From Lacticaseibacillus zhaodongensis (GTDB taxonomy: Bacteria; Bacillota; Bacilli; Lactobacillales; Lactobacillaceae), in contig NZ_BLBG01000009.1 in the NCBI RefSeq assembly GCF_009687905.1, forward strand, positions 1 through 64,000: a stretch of 64,000 nucleotides of DNA, in the 5' to 3' direction. This document shows, one piece after another, positions 17,499-27,124 of the stretch. The first letter of the stretch is position 1, and each line of letters begins with the position of its first letter. The position numbers and the translations under genes were made by a program. Below the pieces are notes generated by a model. That model was not told the origin of the DNA. It searched no databases and saw nothing but the letters and a program-made list of their open reading frames with translations.

Positions 17499-17527
17499 GC
17501 TGTTACCCCCCTATTGCCATTTAAAAC

Positions 17528-18655
17528 TTACTTCTTTGGCCGCCGACCCCAGTACTGGAACAAGTCGGTCTGCAGCGCACCGTTATACAGCTTGCGCCGT
17601 TTGGTTGCCCGCTGGCCGTAGTAACGCTCGAATTCGAGGTCCCCGGAGAGGATGTACTTACTCCAGGTCGGGATGGTCCGGTAGAGCTTACCCATGTCGG
17701 CCTCGATTTTGCGGGCGTCATCAATGTTGTCCATCCGTTGACCGTATGGTGGGTTCGCGACGATCACGCCGTTTTCCTTATCGGTGCGGAAGTCTTGCAA
17801 AGCGAGCTGCTTGAACTCAATGGAGTGCAACACCCCAGCCTCTTGCGCGTTGACCTTAGCGATTTCGATCATGTCCTGGTTGATATCGCCGGCGAGGATG
17901 TCAAGGTCGACGTCCTTCTCTTGGCTGCGGGCCTCGGCGCGCACGTCATCAAGCAGGTTCTTAGGCATGAAGTCAAAACCTTCGAAGGCGAAGGAGCGGC
18001 GAATGCCGGGCGCCATGTTGCGGCCGATGAGCGCTGCTTCAATGGCGATAGTCCCGGAACCAGTGGTTGGGTCGTAAAATGGCTTGTAGTCGCGCCAGTT
18101 AGTCAGCATGACTAAGGCGGCGGCAAAATTTTCCTTCAGCGGTGCTGGGCCTTTTGCCACCCGGTAACCCCGCTTGAAGAGTGAGTCGCCGGTCGTGTCC
18201 AGCAGCATCAGGGCGTTGTCATTGTGAATCGAGATTTCGAGTGGGTACTTGGGGCCACTTTCAGGCAGCCGGGAGTGACGGTGGTAGGTCTCACTCATGC
18301 TCTCAACAATGGCCTTCTTGGTCACAGACTGCACGTCTGGTTCAGAGTGCAGCTTGCTGCGGACGGCACGACCGGCAACTGGAAATTCGGCGTCCAGGGG
18401 CATGTAATCTGCCCACGGAATGGCCTTAACGTTGCTGAAGACGTCCTCAAAGCTCAGGGCCTTGAACTCAGCCAAAACGATCCGCACCCGGTCAGCGGTG
18501 CGGAGCCACACATTCGTGCGGACGATATCGCGCTCGTCACCTTCGAAATAGACCCGGCCGTTTTCAGTCCGCGTCTGGTACCCCATGTCCTTCAGTTCGC
18601 GCGCGGTGACGGCTTCAAGGCCTGCCGCCATGGTTGCTACTAGTTGAAATTTCAC
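17528..18655 (-). CDS. rlmL: THUMP-domain 23S rRNA guanine-N2 methyltransferase (RlmL/YpsC type)
   Basis: 375 residues. An N-terminal THUMP RNA-binding domain (about 1-160) is followed by a SAM-dependent methyltransferase domain with PTTGSGTIAIEAALIGRNMAPG and the catalytic motif NPPYGQR. The family methylates guanine-2445 of 23S rRNA in E. coli; the Firmicutes member is YpsC. The start is GTG at 18655 with AAGGAG seven bases upstream. A 7-bp hairpin (18677-18695) lies just before that site. The gene is directly downstream of rnpB, as in Bacillus. Confidence 0.92.
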   Translation of the reverse strand: MKFQLVATMAAGLEAVTARELKDMGYQTRTENGRVYFEGDERDIVRTNVWLRTADRVRIVLAEFKALSFEDVFSNVKAIPWADYMPLDAEFPVAGRAVRSKLHSEPDVQSVTKKAIVESMSETYHRHSRLPESGPKYPLEISIHNDNALMLLDTTGDSLFKRGYRVAKGPAPLKENFAAALVMLTNWRDYKPFYDPTTGSGTIAIEAALIGRNMAPGIRRSFAFEGFDFMPKNLLDDVRAEARSQEKDVDLDILAGDINQDMIEIAKVNAQEAGVLHSIEFKQLALQDFRTDKENGVIVANPPYGQRMDNIDDARKIEADMGKLYRTIPTWSKYILSGDLEFERYYGQRATKRRKLYNGALQTDLFQYWGRRPKK

Positions 18656-18793
18656 TTTTTTCTCCTTTTGAAATGTGTGCGGAACTGGTCCGCACTATCA
18701 GTTGCTACTTCCGGCTAAAACTAAGCGCAGACCTGCAACGAATGCAAAGCTCAGCTTAATTTAAGCCTGCGCAACTAAAATTGTCTGGATATC

Positions 18794-18820
18794 AAAACAG
18801 CTTGGGTTGCCCCAAGCTGT
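18794..18820 (-). terminator. rnpB terminator
   Basis: Perfect 10-bp stem (18797-18806 with 18811-18820), loop of four, then TTTTGAT on the minus strand, immediately after the RNase P RNA. Confidence 0.85.
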
Positions 18821-18825
18821 GCCTG

Positions 18826-19202
18826 CTTGCAAATCTTTGTAAGCCATGTTCTGTTCCAGGTGGTCTCAGGCGGACCGCCCTTCCAGTAATCATCTATCTC
18901 AGCTTTCGCTGTATCGCCGTTAGTTCATTTACCATGGCGAAACGCCCCTACCAAAGTTTGGGTTACTCGCTTGCGGGGTTTACCCGTTCCAATCTTCCAG
19001 TTTCCCGGAAGCATCGTCTCTGTGGCACTTTTCAGGCAACTAATGCATAGCCGAAGCCTTAGCTTTAGTCGCCGCCGTTACCGTTTTACCGGTACCCGGG
19101 TTTATTGGACCCGGCGCAATCACTACAGGCATCGCAGCCTGTGCGGGCATGGACTTTCCTCACCCTGCAAAAGCAGGGCGCGATTACTCAAGATTTACAA
19201 GT
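18826..19202 (-). ncRNA. rnpB: RNase P RNA (Bacillus type B)
   Basis: On the minus strand the hallmark GAGGAAAGTCCATGC occurs near the 5' end and ACAGAACATGGCTTAC near the 3' end. The ends pair as the P1 helix (19191-19202 with 18826-18837, 12 pairs including one G-U), which sets the boundaries. Length is 377 bases, normal for type B. The RNA is the catalytic part of the enzyme that matures the 5' end of tRNAs. Position between gpsB and ypsC is the standard Firmicutes one. Confidence 0.97.
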
Positions 19203-19253
19203 TATCATTCTATACGCTGTCCGTCCTAACTGCAAGCGGAAATGTTAGAAGGG

Positions 19254-19640
19254 TTAGAAATCCTGGTCGTCGTGCTTGCCAGCATCGCTCTCGAGCTTGC
19301 TTCCGAACACGTGCCGCTCAAGGTTGCTGAGCCGTTTCAGAATATCGTAGTTGGTAGCGGCTGTGGAACTACTACTTGCTGCTGGCGCTTGGGTGCTAGC
19401 ACCCTTGGCAACTGTCAGCTGCTTACTGAGCTCGTCAATGCGGTTAGCAAAGCGCGCGTTCTTGTAGTTCAGGCGATCAATTTCCTTGATCATTGAATCG
19501 TAATCCTTAATGATGTCATCAAGGAAACTATCGACCTCGTCCTGATCATAACCGCGCATCTTGGTCTTGAACTGTTTGTTCAGGATATCTTGAGGTCCGT
19601 AGTGGACGTTGAACTTTTCATCGTTGTTTTCTGAATCCAT
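19254..19640 (-). CDS. gpsB: Cell-division/peptidoglycan regulator GpsB
   Basis: 128 residues. The N-terminal DivIVA-like lipid/partner-binding domain (ILNKQFKTKMRGYDQDEVDSFLDDII) is followed by a coiled coil (about 50-80), a low-complexity Ser/Thr/Ala linker and a short C-terminal domain (NYDILKRLSNLERHVFG). GpsB is a cytoplasmic adaptor that shuttles PBP1A-class synthases between side wall and septum. I start at the ATG at 19640; a GTG at 19652 is too close to the GAGGTG site. The bifunctional PBP it may serve is encoded 1.7 kb away. Confidence 0.95.
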   Translation of the reverse strand: MDSENNDEKFNVHYGPQDILNKQFKTKMRGYDQDEVDSFLDDIIKDYDSMIKEIDRLNYKNARFANRIDELSKQLTVAKGASTQAPAASSSSTAATNYDILKRLSNLERHVFGSKLESDAGKHDDQDF

Positions 19641-19695
19641 ATCTATATACACCTCGTAAATTCCCTCGTTAGGGATATTATCATTTTATCATATA

Positions 19696-20271
19696 TCAAC
19701 TGTTTTGAAAATGATCATTTTCCGCAGCTTCGGCCATGGTGGTGGCCGCGTCCTGCAGATCATACATCGTAATCAAGGATACATTATAATGACGGTCTGG
19801 GCTCAAGTTTTGGGCCCGATTATAATCAAACTTATTCTTTCCCGGGAATTCCGGGTCGTAGAGCATCAGAGCTGCATCGGTGTGGCTGCTCATAAAGGTC
19901 CCGAATTCCGCCAGCTGCCAGCCGCCGGTATAAGGGGCCTTACTGACATCGGCGGTAAAGTCGACCTGTTGCCGGAGCGCTGCTAGTTGTTCCTGACCAC
20001 TCTCCTGCCAGCGGTTGCCAAAATCGGCGTATGGCGCCATCATTGCAATTTTGAGCTCGGGATAATCCTTCTTTAGTTCGAGCCCGACCGCGGCGGCCCA
20101 CTGGTCAGTTCCTTGGTTGCAACCCGTGATCAGCCACTCCAGCCCGTCTTCCAATTGGGCAATCAATTGATCTTTTAAACAATACTTAATGACGTCTAAT
20201 TTCTTGTCCTGGGTGCCGTAAACATTAAGTTCATAAGCCCGGTAGCCAGTCACCCACAGCCTTTTTGCCAT
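19696..20271 (-). CDS. ypsA: YpsA family SLOG-domain protein (DUF1273)
   Basis: 191 residues with the SLOG Rossmann-like pattern: WVTGYRAYELNVYG at the start and WLITGCNQGTDQWAAAVGLELK near residue 47, a likely nucleotide- or ligand-binding site. The B. subtilis and S. aureus YpsA proteins affect cell division, but the ligand is unknown. It has a good AAGGAGG site and lies upstream of gpsB on the same strand, the conserved ypsA-gpsB order. It is divergent from recU. Confidence 0.93.
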   Translation of the reverse strand: MAKRLWVTGYRAYELNVYGTQDKKLDVIKYCLKDQLIAQLEDGLEWLITGCNQGTDQWAAAVGLELKKDYPELKIAMMAPYADFGNRWQESGQEQLAALRQQVDFTADVSKAPYTGGWQLAEFGTFMSSHTDAALMLYDPEFPGKNKFDYNRAQNLSPDRHYNVSLITMYDLQDAATTMAEAAENDHFQNS

Positions 20272-20349
20272 TTCGACGCCTCCTTCACGCTGGCGAACGG
20301 GCGTTTCGGCCCGATTGTTGCTATAATAATTTCAGGAAGGTGATACACA

Positions 20350-21000
20350 ATGCCGATTCACTACCCAAATGGTAATCTATATGCGCGCGCCGCGCAATCG
20401 TCTGGTGGTAGCCAGCCAGCCCGAAAAATCACTAACAAACCGACCATTTATGGTGGCCGGGGGATGACCCTCGAAGACGAACTCAACGCTAGCAACGCTT
20501 ATTACCTGCAAATCGGGAAGGCGGTAGTGCACAAGAAGCCCACCCCGATTCAAATCGTGCGGGTCGATTACCCGGCCCGCAGTAAGGCCGTGATTAAGGA
20601 AGGGTATTTCAAAACCCCCTCTACTACCGATTATAACGGTGTTTATCGTGGCTATTACATCGATTTTGAAGCTAAGGAAACTAAGAACAAGGCTAGCTTT
20701 CCGCTTAAGAACTTTCACCAGCACCAAATCGACCACATGCGAGCTTGCCTGTTGCAGGGTGGTGTGTGTTTCGTGGTGATGCGGTTTGCGGTTTTGCACC
20801 GGTTATTTGTCTATCCGGCCAGTCCCGTAATTAGCGCTTGGGATGCCGCCCAGGTGCAAAAAGCCCGTAAATCAATTACGCTGCCCGAAATTGAGCAGCA
20901 TGGTTTTGAAGTTAAACCGCAGCTCAGCCCCGCCGTTCCCTATCTCGATGGTGTGGACTGGTTGATTGCAAAGAAGGAAGGTGCAGCGCGTGGCGAATAA
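20350..21000 (+). CDS. recU: Holliday junction resolvase RecU
   Basis: 216 residues. RecU cleaves four-way junctions during recombination and chromosome segregation. The nuclease core is present: STTDYNGVYRGYYIDFEAKETKNK (split here over about residues 90-118), including the catalytic Asp, Glu and Lys of DFEAKET, followed by SFPLKNFHQHQ. AGGAAGGTG precedes the ATG. The next gene starts within its last codons, so recU and the PBP gene are coupled, as in Bacillus recU-ponA. Confidence 0.95.
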   Translation: MPIHYPNGNLYARAAQSSGGSQPARKITNKPTIYGGRGMTLEDELNASNAYYLQIGKAVVHKKPTPIQIVRVDYPARSKAVIKEGYFKTPSTTDYNGVYRGYYIDFEAKETKNKASFPLKNFHQHQIDHMRACLLQGGVCFVVMRFAVLHRLFVYPASPVISAWDAAQVQKARKSITLPEIEQHGFEVKPQLSPAVPYLDGVDWLIAKKEGAARGE

Positions 21001-23320
21001 ACCTAATGAATCCCGGATGGCCGCTAAAAAGCACAAGCAGCATAAACAAGGTGGTAATGGCGGCGGCAGCCTGTTCTGGCGGATCTGTCGCTGGATTCTC
21101 GGTATCATTGGTGTAGCCATCGTTGCGGGCGTGTTGCTTTTTGCCTGGTACGCCAAGGATGCACCCCAGATCAACGAGGCCACGCTCCGCAGTGACGGTA
21201 GCTCGGTGCTCTACGACCAGAACAACAACAAAATCACCACCCTCGGGACCGAAAATCGGGACTACACCCCTGCCCAAAAGATTCCGCAGCGGCTCAAGGA
21301 CGCAGTTGTCGCAATTGAAGACCGGCGCTTCTACAACGAGCCATTCGGGATTGACCCCCTGCGGATCGTTTCCGCCGCGGTTTCTAACCTCACCCACCGT
21401 GGGGGCTTGCAGGGTGGTAGTACTTTGACCCAGCAGTTGGTCAAACTGTCAGTGTTCTCCACTAAGACATCTGATCAGACCTTGAAGCGCAAGGCCCAGG
21501 AAGCCTGGCTCGCAATGAAGGTCGAGCAGCGCTTCAGTAAGGAACAAATTCTCGAATTCTACATTAACAAGGTTTACATGAATTACGGCCAGTACGGAAT
21601 GGGTACCGCCGCTAATTATTACTACGGCAAGAGTCTGAACCAACTGAGTATCGCCCAGACCGCCTTTATCGCCGGTCTGGCGCAGGCACCAGTGGGTTAC
21701 GACCCCTTTGAGCACCCCACCGCTGCAACTACGCGTCGCAACGAGGTCATAAACGCGATGTTGCGGGCCAAGAAGATCAGCAGTACTCAGGCGAGTGCGG
21801 CTACGGCCACACCGATCAGTTCCGGTTTAGTCAAGCATAGCTCCGTGGCTAAGAACCAATCGGATACAGACAAAATCGTCGACAGTTACGTGACCGAGGT
21901 AATCAGTGAAGTCAAGAAACAAACCGGCCTAAATCCGTACACCGCAGGACTGCGAATCTACACCAACCTGGACATGAGTGCGCAGCGGCGCCTATACAGC
22001 ATTGTCAACTCGAACGAGTACCTGGCCTTCCCGGACAACAAGCTGCAGACAGCCGTGACGATGACGAACCCGAACAACGGGCGCGTTTTGGCCCAAATCG
22101 GAGGGCGCAAGACCGGTGACGTCAAGCTGGCTTATAACCGGGCGGTCGCCAACACGCGCTCTAACGGTTCGACCATGAAGCCGATGCTCGATTACGGGCC
22201 GGCAATTGAGTACGACAACGATTCGACCTACACCCAAATCGATGACTCGCCATACAAGTATCCCGGAACTGACACATCAGTTTACGACTGGGACAACCAG
22301 TATCAGGGTGTGATTTCCATGCGCCAGGCGCTGGTTGGGTCCCGAAACATTCCGGCCATCAAAACACTGGATTCGGTTGGCATCAGCAAGGGGATGGATT
22401 TCCTCAAGGGTCTCGGGATCACCCTCCCGCAGAGTCAACAAACGGCGATTTCTTCCGCAATCGGTGGCTCAGTCTCGACCTTGCAGGAAGCCGCAGCTTA
22501 TGGGGCTTTTGCTAACGGCGGGACTTATTACAAACCGCAGTACGTGCGGAAAATTCGGACGCAGGATGGCGTAACCACCTCCTACTCCAGCAGTGGGTCC
22601 CGGGCGATGAAGAGTAGTACCGCATACATGCTGACCGATATGATGAAGGGTGTGCTGACCGATAATGGTGGCACGGGCCTGCACGCGCAGGTCCCGGGCC
22701 TCTATGAAGCTGGGAAGACTGGTAGTGTCAATTACTCCGATGAGGAAATTGCTAATAACCCTGCGCTACGGGGGCTAGACAAAGACAGCTGGTTCACTGG
22801 TTACACGCGCAACCGCGTTATCTCGGTTTGGGCTGGTTATGACAAGTCCCAAGAAGCCGGTTTAGGCGGCACCGCCCAGACGATTCCGCAGCTTATTTAC
22901 AAGAACCTGATGAGTTACGTTGCGGATGGGTTACCAAATCGTGATTGGACCAAACCAAGCACGGTCGTCGCGCGGAACATCTTGATCGGCAGTAATCCGC
23001 CCGAAGCGCTCAGTGAGGCGGTCAGCGGCAAGACCACCCGCGAATTATTCGTCCGTGGTGCGTCTGGGCACGTCATTACGAGCAACAATGATGCGGCCGT
23101 CAGCTCCAGCAGCTCGGTCCTCTACTCGGATTCGTCCAGCAGTTCTAGTGCGGATGAATCAACAAGCAGTTCTTCATCTTCAGCTGCTGCATCATCAAGT
23201 TCCTCCAGTGCTCCCGCAGCTGCTGCTTCCAGCAGCGCGGCTCAAAGCAGTTCGTCCGCACAGTCCTCAGTGCGGGAACCCGCTGCATCGTCATCGAGCG
23301 CGGCTAACCAGCAACAATAA
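20990..23320 (+). CDS. ponA: Class A penicillin-binding protein PBP1A
   Basis: 776 residues from GTG at 20990 (AAGGAAGG eight bases upstream; overlaps recU by 11 bases). A basic cytoplasmic tail and one membrane anchor (about 30-52) lead into a GT51 glycosyltransferase domain (EDRRFYNEPFGIDPL with the catalytic Glu, QGGSTLTQQL) and a transpeptidase domain with STMK, SRN and KTG motifs. It polymerises and cross-links peptidoglycan outside the membrane. The last 80 or so residues are almost only Ser, Ala and a few acidic residues, an unusually long low-complexity tail. A strong terminator follows. Confidence 0.95.
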   Translation: MANKPNESRMAAKKHKQHKQGGNGGGSLFWRICRWILGIIGVAIVAGVLLFAWYAKDAPQINEATLRSDGSSVLYDQNNNKITTLGTENRDYTPAQKIPQRLKDAVVAIEDRRFYNEPFGIDPLRIVSAAVSNLTHRGGLQGGSTLTQQLVKLSVFSTKTSDQTLKRKAQEAWLAMKVEQRFSKEQILEFYINKVYMNYGQYGMGTAANYYYGKSLNQLSIAQTAFIAGLAQAPVGYDPFEHPTAATTRRNEVINAMLRAKKISSTQASAATATPISSGLVKHSSVAKNQSDTDKIVDSYVTEVISEVKKQTGLNPYTAGLRIYTNLDMSAQRRLYSIVNSNEYLAFPDNKLQTAVTMTNPNNGRVLAQIGGRKTGDVKLAYNRAVANTRSNGSTMKPMLDYGPAIEYDNDSTYTQIDDSPYKYPGTDTSVYDWDNQYQGVISMRQALVGSRNIPAIKTLDSVGISKGMDFLKGLGITLPQSQQTAISSAIGGSVSTLQEAAAYGAFANGGTYYKPQYVRKIRTQDGVTTSYSSSGSRAMKSSTAYMLTDMMKGVLTDNGGTGLHAQVPGLYEAGKTGSVNYSDEEIANNPALRGLDKDSWFTGYTRNRVISVWAGYDKSQEAGLGGTAQTIPQLIYKNLMSYVADGLPNRDWTKPSTVVARNILIGSNPPEALSEAVSGKTTRELFVRGASGHVITSNNDAAVSSSSSVLYSDSSSSSSADESTSSSSSSAAASSSSSSAPAAAASSSAAQSSSSAQSSVREPAASSSSAANQQQ

Positions 23321-23350
23321 GCATGTATTAATCGATTTGATCTTAACAAT

Positions 23351-23389
23351 AGTGGTTCGTAACGATTTTCGTTGCGAACCACTTTTTTT
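23351..23389 (+). terminator. Terminator after ponA
   Basis: 14-bp stem (23351-23364 with 23370-23383) with a 5-base loop and a T7 run. Confidence 0.92.
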
Positions 23390-23395
23390 GTCACC

Positions 23396-23437
23396 AAAAA
23401 GCCACCCGCCAGCACATTGCTGAGTTAACGGGTGGCT
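23396..23437 (-). terminator. Terminator after dnaD
   Basis: 9-bp stem (23400-23408 with 23429-23437); on the minus strand T5 follows. It ends the aspB-asnS-dnaD transcript, facing the ponA terminator. Confidence 0.85.
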
Positions 23438-23445
23438 ATACGAAC

Positions 23446-24075
23446 TTATAAAGAATCTAAGCGGTGCTGTGCCTGCTTAACTGCTTCTGCGGTGGTCAAG
23501 TGGTTCTTTTCCCAGTTAATTAGAATCCGATCCATATACTTCAACGAGTAGGCCTGATTGAGCACCGCCTCGCGTAGTGCGAGGGTAATCAGTTCCGGGT
23601 TGTAGTGATCATCACGTAACCACGCCCGAATCGTTTGTTGTTCAATCGGAGACAATGGCCGCCCAAACTCGGTCTCAATTTGACCAAAAATTTGGCGGGA
23701 CGTTGAGGGCCGCTGCTGAACTGGTGTTTGGGCCGCGTTAACGTCGTCCCCTTCCAGCTCAATGCACTTCTGCAGTAGCGGGGTTACATCATACACATCG
23801 TGCAGACGGCCATCAGCCGCTTTGCTGGTGCGGATGGCAATGGCGCCCTTACTGCTAAGGTTGCTAAGCATGGTCGAGAAATCCGCGGTGCGCATTTTGG
23901 CCCGGGCGGCTAGTTGCCGCAAGTCCGGTTCGCCAGATTGTTCCTGCACGAATTCGCTCAGAAACAAGTAAGCGAGCAGTTCACTGGGGGTTAAATCACT
24001 GTCTGCGTAGTGCTCAAAAATCAGCTTAGAGAAACTGACCTGGCCGCCGCGAACGAGTGCTTCAAGCTCAGACAT
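23446..24075 (-). CDS. dnaD: Replication initiation protein DnaD
   Basis: 209 residues with the two DnaD-family domains: an N-terminal winged-helix part (about 1-100; LTPSELLAYLFLSEF) and a C-terminal DDBH2 part ending YMDRILINWEKNHLTT, matching the family's Y-x(3)-IL-x-NW motif. DnaD helps DnaA, DnaB and DnaI load the replicative helicase. Its AGGAGG overlaps the asnS stop, so it is translated from the asnS mRNA. Gene order asnS-dnaD is the Bacillus one. Confidence 0.93.
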   Translation of the reverse strand: MSELEALVRGGQVSFSKLIFEHYADSDLTPSELLAYLFLSEFVQEQSGEPDLRQLAARAKMRTADFSTMLSNLSSKGAIAIRTSKAADGRLHDVYDVTPLLQKCIELEGDDVNAAQTPVQQRPSTSRQIFGQIETEFGRPLSPIEQQTIRAWLRDDHYNPELITLALREAVLNQAYSLKYMDRILINWEKNHLTTAEAVKQAQHRLDSL

Positions 24076-24086
24076 GGTCAGGCCTC

Positions 24087-25385
24087 CTAAGGCTTGATCC
24101 GGTTGATCATGCGTGGGAACGGAATTGCTTCACGTAGGTGGTCAAGGTGGCAGATCCAGGTGATGGCCCGTTCAAGGCCAAGACCGAACCCAGAGTGCGG
24201 CACACTGCCGTACTTACGCAGGTCAAGGTACCAGTCGTATTCACTCAGGTCCATGCCCTTGTCTTCCATGACTTTCAGCAGCTTGTCGTAGTCGATTTCA
24301 CGCTCGGAACCACCGATGATTTCACCATAGCCTTCAGGTGCGAGCAAATCAGCGCAGACGTAGAGCCGGTCATCGTCTGGGTCTGGCAGCATGTAGAACG
24401 GCTTGATGGTCTTCGGGTAGTTCATAACGAAGACAGGCTGGTCGAACTGATCAGAGATGTAAGTCTCTTCCGGTGAGCCGAAGTCGTCCCCGAACTTGCT
24501 GTCGAAGCCGCCCTTTTGGAGCATTTCGATGGCTTCCTTGTAGCTGATGCGAGGGTATGGTGTCTTGGTGTACTTCTTCAGCTGCTCAGGGTCGCGATCG
24601 AGTAACTTGAGTTCGTAGGCACAGTTGTCGATGACAGACTGGACGAGGAAAGCGATGTAGTTTTCCTGGACCTTTAGGCTTTCATCCTGGTGCGTAAAGG
24701 CCATTTCGGGTTCGATCATCCAGAATTCAGTCAGGTGGCGCCGGGTCTTACTCTTTTCAGCCCGGAAAACGGGGCCGAAACTGAAGACCTTCCCGTAAGC
24801 CATCGCACCGGCTTCTTCATAAAGCTGACCACTCTGGCTCAGGTATGCATCATGATCGAAGTAGTCAGTCTGGAAAAGCTCAGTCGTCCCCTCAGGAGCG
24901 GAACCGGTCAGAATTGGTGGGTCCATCTTGATGAATCCTTCTTTGTTGAAGAATTCGTAGGTTGCCCGAATCATTTCGTTGCGAATCTGCATGATGGCAA
25001 AAGGCCGGCGACTCCGCAGCCACAGGTGGCGGTGGTCAAGTAAGAACTCGATGCCGTGTTCCTTAGGCGTAATTGGGAAGTCTTCGCTTTCCCCTACCGG
25101 CTGGATGTCACTGATTTGGATTTCGTAGCCAAAATGGCTCCGGCTGTCCTCGTGGATGGTCCCAGTAACGATGAAGCTTGCTTCTTGGTGCAGCTCCTTG
25201 GCAATCTGGAAGACCTCTTCACTGACCTTATTCTTCAGCACCACGCCCTGGAAGAACGCGGTCCCGTCACGCAACTGCAGGAAAGCAATCTTCCCGCTGC
25301 TGCGCTTATCAGTCAGCCACACGCCGATTTCGACTTCTTCGTCGACGTGCTTGCTTGCATCAATAATGTTAATTCGCTCTGGCAT
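24087..25385 (-). CDS. asnS: Asparaginyl-tRNA synthetase
   Basis: 432 residues. An N-terminal OB-fold ([20 protein letters not shown]) is followed by a class II core with motif 2 ([24 protein letters not shown], here split about 215-238) and motif 3 ([13 protein letters not shown]) near the C-terminus. It charges tRNA-Asn. I call AsnS rather than AspS from its length and the lack of the bacterial AspRS insertion domain. No T-box is visible upstream; it starts 10 bases after the aminotransferase stop. Confidence 0.95.
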   Translation of the reverse strand: MPERINIIDASKHVDEEVEIGVWLTDKRSSGKIAFLQLRDGTAFFQGVVLKNKVSEEVFQIAKELHQEASFIVTGTIHEDSRSHFGYEIQISDIQPVGESEDFPITPKEHGIEFLLDHRHLWLRSRRPFAIMQIRNEMIRATYEFFNKEGFIKMDPPILTGSAPEGTTELFQTDYFDHDAYLSQSGQLYEEAGAMAYGKVFSFGPVFRAEKSKTRRHLTEFWMIEPEMAFTHQDESLKVQENYIAFLVQSVIDNCAYELKLLDRDPEQLKKYTKTPYPRISYKEAIEMLQKGGFDSKFGDDFGSPEETYISDQFDQPVFVMNYPKTIKPFYMLPDPDDDRLYVCADLLAPEGYGEIIGGSEREIDYDKLLKVMEDKGMDLSEYDWYLDLRKYGSVPHSGFGLGLERAITWICHLDHLREAIPFPRMINRIKP

Positions 25386-25395
25386 ATATATCTCC

Positions 25396-26577
25396 CTAGT
25401 TGCTAGTATTTACGAAATCGGTAATGCGCTTGGCCGCCTCGACAAGGTCATCCATGCCCTTTGCGTAGCTCAGCCGGACATAATCTGGCATGCCGAATGC
25501 GCGCCCAGGAACGAGTGCGACCCCAGTTTCATCGAGCAATGCGGCAACAAAAGTGTCAACCGAGTCGTAGCCCAATGCGTTCACAGCGTCACGGACATTG
25601 GCGAAAATGTAGAATGCACCTTGTGGTTTTTCAACGAGCTTGAACCCAGGAATTGCTTTAACCAGTGGGTAGAAGGTGTTCAGGCGCTTCTCAAATGCTT
25701 GGCGCATGTCCTCAACGGGCTGCTGGTCGCCAGTGTAGGCCTCAATTGCGGCGTACTGGCTGACCGCAGCGGCATTACCAGTCGCGTGACTGATGATGGT
25801 GGATAGCGCGCTGGCGAGCTTCTTCGGCGCCGCTGCGTAGCCGATGCGCCAGCCAGTCATCGCGTAGGACTTGGACACACCACTGACCAGCACGGTGTTC
25901 GCACTGATCTGCGGGTCAAGCTGCAGCATCGAAACGTAATCTGTTCCATTATAAACGAGGTCGCTGTAGATTTCATCCGCAATTATCAAGATTCCCTTCC
26001 GAACCGCCCAGTTGGCGATGAGGGTGAGCTCCTGGCGTGTGTAGACGGTCCCAGATGGGTTCTGAGGACTATTGATGACAATTGCCTTTGTGTTCTTAGT
26101 TGCAACGGCATCCAAATCGTCGACTGTCACTTTGAAGCCATCGCTGGCAGGGACCTCTTGCGGCACCCCACCGGCAATGCGGACTTGTTCAGTGTAGGAA
26201 ACCCAACCTGGTTGCGGCAACAGAACGCCGTCGCCAGGGTCGAGAATCGCGGTAAAGATGGCGTAGAGGGCAAACTTAGCGCCGTTTGTAACCACGATTT
26301 GGTCGGGAGCATAATCATAGCCCTTCTTGGCCTTGATGTCGGCAGCGATGGCTTTGCGCAATTCTGGCAGGCCGCTAGCCGCGGTGTAATAGCTGGTTTT
26401 GCCACTGCTAATGGCAGCGATGGCCGCAGCCGCAATTGGTTCCGGCGTCTTAAAATCAGGCTGACCGACAGACAAATCAATAATATCTGCCCCGGCAGCA
26501 CGCAGCTGTGCGCTCTTTTGACTCATGGCTAACGTTGCACTGGGATTGACCCGTGCGAGTTTTTTGGCAATATGCAT
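25396..26577 (-). CDS. aspB: Pyridoxal-phosphate aminotransferase, AspB type
   Basis: 393 residues from the ATG at 26577 (AAGGAGG eight bases upstream). Class I aminotransferase fold: [19 protein letters not shown], and the PLP lysine in [17 protein letters not shown]. The C-terminal Arg for the substrate carboxylate is in YVRLSYA. Likely converts oxaloacetate and glutamate to aspartate, which suits its place before asnS (aspartate is the asparagine precursor). Other keto-acid substrates cannot be excluded. Confidence 0.92.
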   Translation of the reverse strand: MHIAKKLARVNPSATLAMSQKSAQLRAAGADIIDLSVGQPDFKTPEPIAAAAIAAISSGKTSYYTAASGLPELRKAIAADIKAKKGYDYAPDQIVVTNGAKFALYAIFTAILDPGDGVLLPQPGWVSYTEQVRIAGGVPQEVPASDGFKVTVDDLDAVATKNTKAIVINSPQNPSGTVYTRQELTLIANWAVRKGILIIADEIYSDLVYNGTDYVSMLQLDPQISANTVLVSGVSKSYAMTGWRIGYAAAPKKLASALSTIISHATGNAAAVSQYAAIEAYTGDQQPVEDMRQAFEKRLNTFYPLVKAIPGFKLVEKPQGAFYIFANVRDAVNALGYDSVDTFVAALLDETGVALVPGRAFGMPDYVRLSYAKGMDDLVEAAKRITDFVNTSN

Positions 26578-26635
26578 ACTCAATTCCTCCTTGCGCTGAC
26601 GAACTGGTGCCAAAAGTAGCGCCGTTCTGGCAGCT

Positions 26636-27124
26636 TTATAAGTCGCTAATGACTTTTAACATCTGACCGCTGTGGTAATCGTAAGTTACATAACCGAGTT
26701 GGTTCTGCTTATCAACGTACCCAACGTCCCAGACGAGGCGGTGCTTGTCGAAGCGCAAACCGGCGTTCAGCACCCGCTTTGGACTGAAGCGGCTCCAGAC
26801 CTTCTGCAGGATTTGATCACGGGTGGTTCCGCTTTCTTGTAGTACCACATTAACCTTACCAGTCTTCTGGGCAATCACAACATAAACTGGCACATTTTTG
26901 CGTTTTCCGCTGACGGTCAGATAACTCTTATCCCGGGTGTTCCACCAGAAACCGTTGATGTTTGTGACTTGAGCGGATTTGGTAGCAATGTTTTCGGCGT
27001 CGGCGCGCACCTTGTTGTAAGGATGCATACTTCGGTAAAAAATGCCGATGATGAGAACGAGCACCAGTGCTACGATGCCCACCGCAACTCGCTGTGGCCA
27101 TTTTTGTTTATTTTGCTCGCGCAT
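26636..27124 (-). CDS. YpmB-like membrane-anchored protein (DUF5590/PepSY-like)
   Basis: 162 residues from the ATG at 27124, six bases after GAGGAGG. A basic start and one membrane segment (AVGIVALVLVLIIGIFY, about 16-33) anchor an extracytoplasmic domain with two PepSY-like repeats (WNTRDKSYLTVSG, VGYVDKQNQLGYVTYDYHSG). Function unknown in the family. The order dinG-ypmB-aspB-asnS-dnaD is that of B. subtilis. It overlaps the dinG end by 17 bases. Confidence 0.85.
   Translation of the reverse strand: MREQNKQKWPQRVAVGIVALVLVLIIGIFYRSMHPYNKVRADAENIATKSAQVTNINGFWWNTRDKSYLTVSGKRKNVPVYVVIAQKTGKVNVVLQESGTTRDQILQKVWSRFSPKRVLNAGLRFDKHRLVWDVGYVDKQNQLGYVTYDYHSGQMLKVISDL

Noticed and set aside
18781-19330. 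Plus-strand open frames and a tRNA-like look between the THUMP methyltransferase and gpsB
   Set aside because: The region is RNase P RNA on the minus strand, shown by the conserved core sequences and paired ends.
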